Assembly (NCBI GenBank): GCA_946183385.1
Contig: CAMHBN010000083.1
Location: 1-7,734, forward strand
Direction: 5' to 3'
DNA: 7,734 nt
DNA from: an uncultured Ruminococcus sp.
GTDB taxonomy: Bacteria; Bacillota; Clostridia; Oscillospirales; Ruminococcaceae
A program made the translations under genes and the position numbers. Positions 4,932 to 7,734 of this stretch are shown one piece after another (the stretch's first letter is position 1; each line of letters opens with the position of its first letter). Below the pieces are notes generated by a model that was not told the DNA's origin, searched no databases, and saw only the letters and a list, made by a program, of their open reading frames with translations.

Positions 4932-5792
4932 TCACTTGACGGTGTATATCTCGCGCCAGTCAAAGCCGTCTTCGATGAAGCAGTAGCAATTGCCCGTGAA
5001 GCCTTCCTCGCTGACGAATTTCTCGTAAGAGCCTTTGCTGTCGGCTGCGAGGACAGTCACCTGCGTTGCCGAGAACTTCCTGAACACGGGCTCGAGCTCC
5101 GCATAAGCCTTGTCGAATTCCGTCTTGCTCGTGCCCTCGGGAAGTATGAGGTTTATCGTCCAGTCGCCTGCCATCGGCTCATTGCCTATGTTCATAAGGT
5201 TGTAGGTCTGCTCGCCGTTCTCTACGGGCAGCAGGTCCTTGTCCGCCTGTAGTGTAAAGGTGCTGAAGTGGTAGGACGGGTACCTGTCGTTGACCTCGTC
5301 TGCGAGAGTCTCCGTCCACTTCCGCGAATACATGAAGCCCGCGAGGCTACTCTTGATGTGCGAGCCCGTAGTGTCGCAGAACAGCGAGACCACGGCGTTT
5401 TCGCGGTCGTCCGTACCCTCGTAGCCCTCGGGGACTATCTTGAGCATATATCCCGACAGCTCGCCGTCCTTATCGGTCGCGTAGATGTCGTAGACATAGA
5501 AGCTTTTGTCTCTGAGGTAATTTGAAGCGTACCTTATGAGGTTATTGTACGCGACGGCTGCCTCCTCGGAGAGGTCGTCTCCGTCTCTGCTGCCGAGAAA
5601 TTCCGAATGCAGCGGGCTGTTCTCAGCCATAAGGAGGAGCTCCGCGGCGGTGTAGCTGCTCAGTTTGCCGTCAGCCGAAGTGATGACGGAAACGGGCGGA
5701 GCGGCACTGTCGTTACCGTCCCCGACCGAATTGCTGCAGCCTGCCAGCGTCAGAGCCGCGGCGAACAGCAACGCGATATATGTGTTTTTCAT
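4932..5792 (-). CDS. Lipoprotein of unknown function between dnaK and dnaJ
   Basis: A 286-residue protein with a standard lipoprotein signal peptide: Lys2, hydrophobic 5-17, lipobox L-A-G-C with Cys19. A short Ser/Asp/Gly-rich linker follows. ATG at 5790-5792 is chosen because AGGA lies 9 bases upstream; an in-frame TTG two codons earlier is too close to that site. The mature part is a mixed alpha/beta domain with no family I recognise. It begins with a helix Y-T-A-A-E-L-L-L-M-A-E (47-57), has many acidic residues, and carries Cys139, Cys269 and Cys271 (C-Y-C), which could form disulfides outside the cell. It should be anchored on the outer face of the membrane. The position 33 bases before dnaJ, on the same strand, suggests shared transcription and possibly an envelope-stress link; that is inference. 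No enzymatic motif is seen. Confidence 0.85.
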   Translation of the reverse strand: MKNTYIALLFAAALTLAGCSNSVGDGNDSAAPPVSVITSADGKLSSYTAAELLLMAENSPLHSEFLGSRDGDDLSEEAAVAYNNLIRYASNYLRDKSFYVYDIYATDKDGELSGYMLKIVPEGYEGTDDRENAVVSLFCDTTGSHIKSSLAGFMYSRKWTETLADEVNDRYPSYHFSTFTLQADKDLLPVENGEQTYNLMNIGNEPMAGDWTINLILPEGTSKTEFDKAYAELEPVFRKFSATQVTVLAADSKGSYEKFVSEEGFTGNCYCFIEDGFDWREIYTVK

Positions 5793-5825
5793 ATTCAAAT
5801 TTCCTGTTGTCGGCGCGGCAAAACA

Positions 5826-5930
5826 GCGCCCGTAAATACACCTTTAGGCGGGGTGTCCCCGCAGCCGGTTTCGCGGCATGGCTGCTGAAAAACAGCACTT
5901 TTTCTCCGCGTCCGTAAATACACCTTTAGG
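5826..5930 (-). repeat. 23-base direct repeat in the spacer between the small membrane gene and the lipoprotein gene
   Basis: CCGTAAATACACCTTTAGG occurs perfectly at 5830-5848 and 5912-5930. With the preceding GCG[CT] the match extends to 23 bases with one difference (5826-5848 and 5908-5930). The copies are 82 bases apart. The right end of each copy forms the left edge of a hairpin: GCGGGG/CCCCGC at 5848-5862, and the long one at 5925-5953. Both copies are also preceded by AAACAGC. Between them lie GCAGCC/GGCTGC (5861-5866, 5880-5885) and TGCTG/CAGCA (5883-5887, 5893-5897). This looks like two copies of an interspersed element. No gene is seen from 5793 to 5962. Confidence 0.75.
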
Positions 5931-5953
5931 GCAGGTGGTTTTCCTGCCCTAAA
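5925..5953 (-). other. Stable hairpin after the 57-residue membrane gene
   Basis: TTTAGGGCAGG (5925-5935) pairs perfectly with 5943-5953, with a seven-base loop. It starts 9 bases beyond the stop of the small membrane gene on the minus strand. It lacks a U-tract on that strand (AAAGG follows the stem), so it is a poor classical terminator. An RNA-stabilising or attenuating stem that lowers read-through from dnaK into the lipoprotein gene and dnaJ is a reasonable alternative. Confidence 0.55.
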
Positions 5954-5962
5954 AAGCTTTAT

Positions 5963-6136
5963 TTAACCGTTGAGCTGATCGTCGATTATTTCCTCGGCTT
6001 TGCCCTTTCCGCCGTCGTAGTCGCCGTAGTTGTCATTGGCAACTCCGCCGAACCATTTAAGGCCGAACCATATTGCTGCACCGAGTCCCACGATAAGAGC
6101 TACCGTGATGATAAAGCTCTTGAAACGGCTGCTCAT
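5963..6136 (-). CDS. 57-residue single-pass membrane protein downstream of dnaK
   Basis: A short gene of 58 codons including TAA. Its ATG (complement of 6134-6136) lies 3 bases after the dnaK stop, and GAGGT inside the last dnaK codons sits 7 bases before it, so translation is coupled to dnaK. The product starts M-S-S-R-F-K, then has one hydrophobic helix at about residues 7-30 with a Trp/Phe/Gly-rich end (W-F-G-L-K-W-F-G-G). A short hydrophilic tail rich in Asp, Asn, Gly and Tyr (N-D-N-Y-G-D-Y-D) ends in A-E-E-I-I-D-D-Q. Positive residues before the helix predict N-terminus in and C-terminal tail out. No family is recognised. Tight spacing, a good ribosome binding site and protein-like composition support a real gene. 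Confidence 0.8.
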   Translation of the reverse strand: MSSRFKSFIITVALIVGLGAAIWFGLKWFGGVANDNYGDYDGGKGKAEEIIDDQLNG

Positions 6137-6139
6137 CGC

Positions 6140-7734
6140 TTATACCTCTGTGAAATCGGCGTCAACAACACCGTCGTCGTTGGAGCTTGTATCAGCCTCG
6201 CCGCCCATATTCGCGAACTGCGAGGGGTCGATGCCGCCGCCGTTGGGGTTAGCCTGCTGGTATATCTTAGCCGAGAGGTCGTAGAACGACTTCTGGAGGT
6301 CTTCCTTGAGCGACTTTATCTCGTCGTTGTTGTCGGCAGCGATAGCCGAGCGGAGAGCCGAAGCCTTAGCCTCGATGTCAGCCTTCTCGTCAGCAGATAC
6401 CTTGTCGCCGAAGTCTGCGAGAGCCTTCTCGCACTGGAATACGAGGTTCTCAGCCTCATTCTTGGTATCAACAGCTTCGCGGCGCTTCTTGTCCTCAGCA
6501 GCGTACTGCTCAGCCTCCTTGACAGCCTTGTCGATGTCGTCCTTGGACATATTTGTCGAGGAAGTGATAGTGATGTTCTGCTCCTTGCCTGTGCCGAGGT
6601 CCTTGGCGGAAACGTGAACGATACCGTTCTGGTCGATATCGAAGGTTACCTCTATCTGAGGGATTCCTCTCGGAGCGGGAGCGATACCGTCAAGACGGAA
6701 GGTACCGAGCTGCTTGTTGTCGCGTGCGAACTCACGCTCACCCTGAAGCACGTTGATGTCAACGGCGGGCTGGTTGTCGGAATATGTCGAGAATATCTGC
6801 GACTTCTTGGTCGGGATAGTAGTGTTTCTCTCGATCATACGTGTGCAGACGCCGCCTGCTGTCTCGATACCGAGTGAAAGCGGAGTAACATCGAGGAGAA
6901 GCAGACCGTTCTTGACGTCGCCGCCGAGAACACCGCCCTGATATGCAGCACCGAGAGCTACGCACTCGTCAGGGTTGATGCCCTTGAAGGGGTCCTTGCC
7001 GATGAGCTTCTTAACAGCCTCCTGAACAGCGGGGATTCTCGAAGAACCGCCGACCATGAGCACCTTGTTTATCTCGCCGATGCTGAGTCCGCTGTCGCTG
7101 AGAGCCTGTCTTACGGGTCCCATTGTGGACTCTACGAGGTCGGCTGTGAGCTCGTTGAACTTAGCCTGTGTGAGTGTGAGGTCGAGGTGCTTGGGAGTAC
7201 CTGTCGCGTCAACAGTGATGAACGGGATGTTGATGTTGGAAGTAGTTGTGGAAGAAAGCTCTATCTTGGCCTTCTCAGCTGCGTCCTTGAGTCTCTGTGC
7301 AGCCATCTTGTCCTGTGAGAGGTCAACTCCGTCGGACTTCTTGAACTCGTCAACTATCCAGTTGATGATACGCTGGTCGAAGTCGTCGCCGCCGAGGCGG
7401 TTGTTGCCTGCTGTAGCGAGTACCTGCTGAACGTCCTCGCCCATCTCGATGATGGAAACATCGAATGTACCGCCGCCGAGGTCGTAGACCATAACGGTCT
7501 GCTCCTCTTCCTTGTCGATACCATAAGAGAGAGCCGCAGCAGTAGGCTCGTTGATGATACGTCTGACGTTAAGACCTGCTATCTGACCTGCGTCCTTTGT
7601 AGCCTGTCTCTGCGAGTCCGTGAAGTAAGCGGGAACAGTGATAACAGCCTCTGTTACAGTCTCGCCGAGGTAAGCCTCAGCGTCAGCCTTGAGCTTCTGG
7701 AGTATCATCGCGGATATCTCCTGAGGAGTATAGT
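6140..7734 (-). CDS. dnaK: Chaperone protein DnaK (Hsp70), 5' end beyond the window
   Basis: 530 codons plus stop are visible and the frame stays open to the right edge, starting at Y-T-P-Q-E-I-S-A. By comparison with DnaK proteins, roughly 85-110 N-terminal residues are missing. DnaK is the ATP-driven cytoplasmic chaperone working with DnaJ (gene at 3753) and GrpE. Visible hallmarks are [26 protein letters not shown] and G-G-S-S-R-I-P in the nucleotide-binding domain. The substrate-binding domain follows with L-S-L-G-I-E-T and I-N-V-L-Q-G-E-R-E, then the helical lid and a conserved-type end D-A-D-F-T-E-V. The interdomain linker reads [10 protein letters not shown], not the familiar V-K-D-V-L-L-L-D-V, one residue longer. 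Promoter, CIRCE operator, hrcA and grpE would lie to the right, outside the window. Confidence 0.98.
   Translation of the reverse strand, partial: YTPQEISAMILQKLKADAEAYLGETVTEAVITVPAYFTDSQRQATKDAGQIAGLNVRRIINEPTAAALSYGIDKEEEQTVMVYDLGGGTFDVSIIEMGEDVQQVLATAGNNRLGGDDFDQRIINWIVDEFKKSDGVDLSQDKMAAQRLKDAAEKAKIELSSTTTSNINIPFITVDATGTPKHLDLTLTQAKFNELTADLVESTMGPVRQALSDSGLSIGEINKVLMVGGSSRIPAVQEAVKKLIGKDPFKGINPDECVALGAAYQGGVLGGDVKNGLLLLDVTPLSLGIETAGGVCTRMIERNTTIPTKKSQIFSTYSDNQPAVDINVLQGEREFARDNKQLGTFRLDGIAPAPRGIPQIEVTFDIDQNGIVHVSAKDLGTGKEQNITITSSTNMSKDDIDKAVKEAEQYAAEDKKRREAVDTKNEAENLVFQCEKALADFGDKVSADEKADIEAKASALRSAIAADNNDEIKSLKEDLQKSFYDLSAKIYQQANPNGGGIDPSQFANMGGEADTSSNDDGVVDADFTEV

Noticed and set aside
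7056..7430. Open frame on the + strand opposite dnaK
   Set aside because: Fully inside dnaK, without ribosome binding site or recognisable protein pattern.

Overview
The window looks like a chromosomal segment of a Gram-positive gut or rumen Clostridia, most likely Ruminococcus or a close relative. The reasons are AGGAGG-type ribosome binding sites, extended -10 promoters, a DnaK and zinc-finger DnaJ of Bacillota type, Ruminococcus-style intergenic palindromes, and a small secreted lipoprotein with a cohesin-like domain. Base composition is moderate to GC-rich in the genes and AT-rich only at the two promoters. The genus is an inference; no rRNA or other marker is present.

Left part (1-714, + strand): the last codons of an upstream gene overlap by ATGA the start of a cohesin-like lipoprotein. 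Both proteins end in a G-G-x-I-T-V strand typical of the cohesin C-terminus, so this may be the end of a run of cell-surface cohesin or scaffoldin-type genes.

Centre (715-3543, + strand): five small membrane-protein genes alternate between two families, DUF4190-like, DUF2752, DUF4190-like, DUF2752, DUF4190-like. The first and last DUF4190-like genes have nearly matched promoters (TCTATTGAC, 17-base spacer, TGA-extended -10), short leaders of similar length and the same MEDN start. The middle pair is joined by an ATGA overlap and lies behind a strong hairpin terminator or attenuator. The first protein carries about 160 residues of acidic, alanine-rich amphipathic repeats before its membrane domain. 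A second terminator closes the cluster. This cluster is the best candidate for an undescribed system. Its function is unknown.

Junction (3544-3752): an array of four short palindromes bounded by CCCTACA/TGTAGGG, followed by four copies of a 7-base repeat. It separates the convergent gene blocks.

Right part (3753-7734, - strand): reading on the minus strand, dnaK (5' end cut by the window), a 57-residue single-pass membrane protein starting 3 bases after the dnaK stop, a spacer with a 23-base direct repeat and hairpins, a lipoprotein of unknown function, then dnaJ. DnaK and DnaJ are the cytoplasmic Hsp70/Hsp40 pair. The two envelope-protein genes between them are an unusual insertion into what is usually a compact chaperone operon. 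No tRNA, rRNA, CRISPR array, transposase or phage gene was seen.
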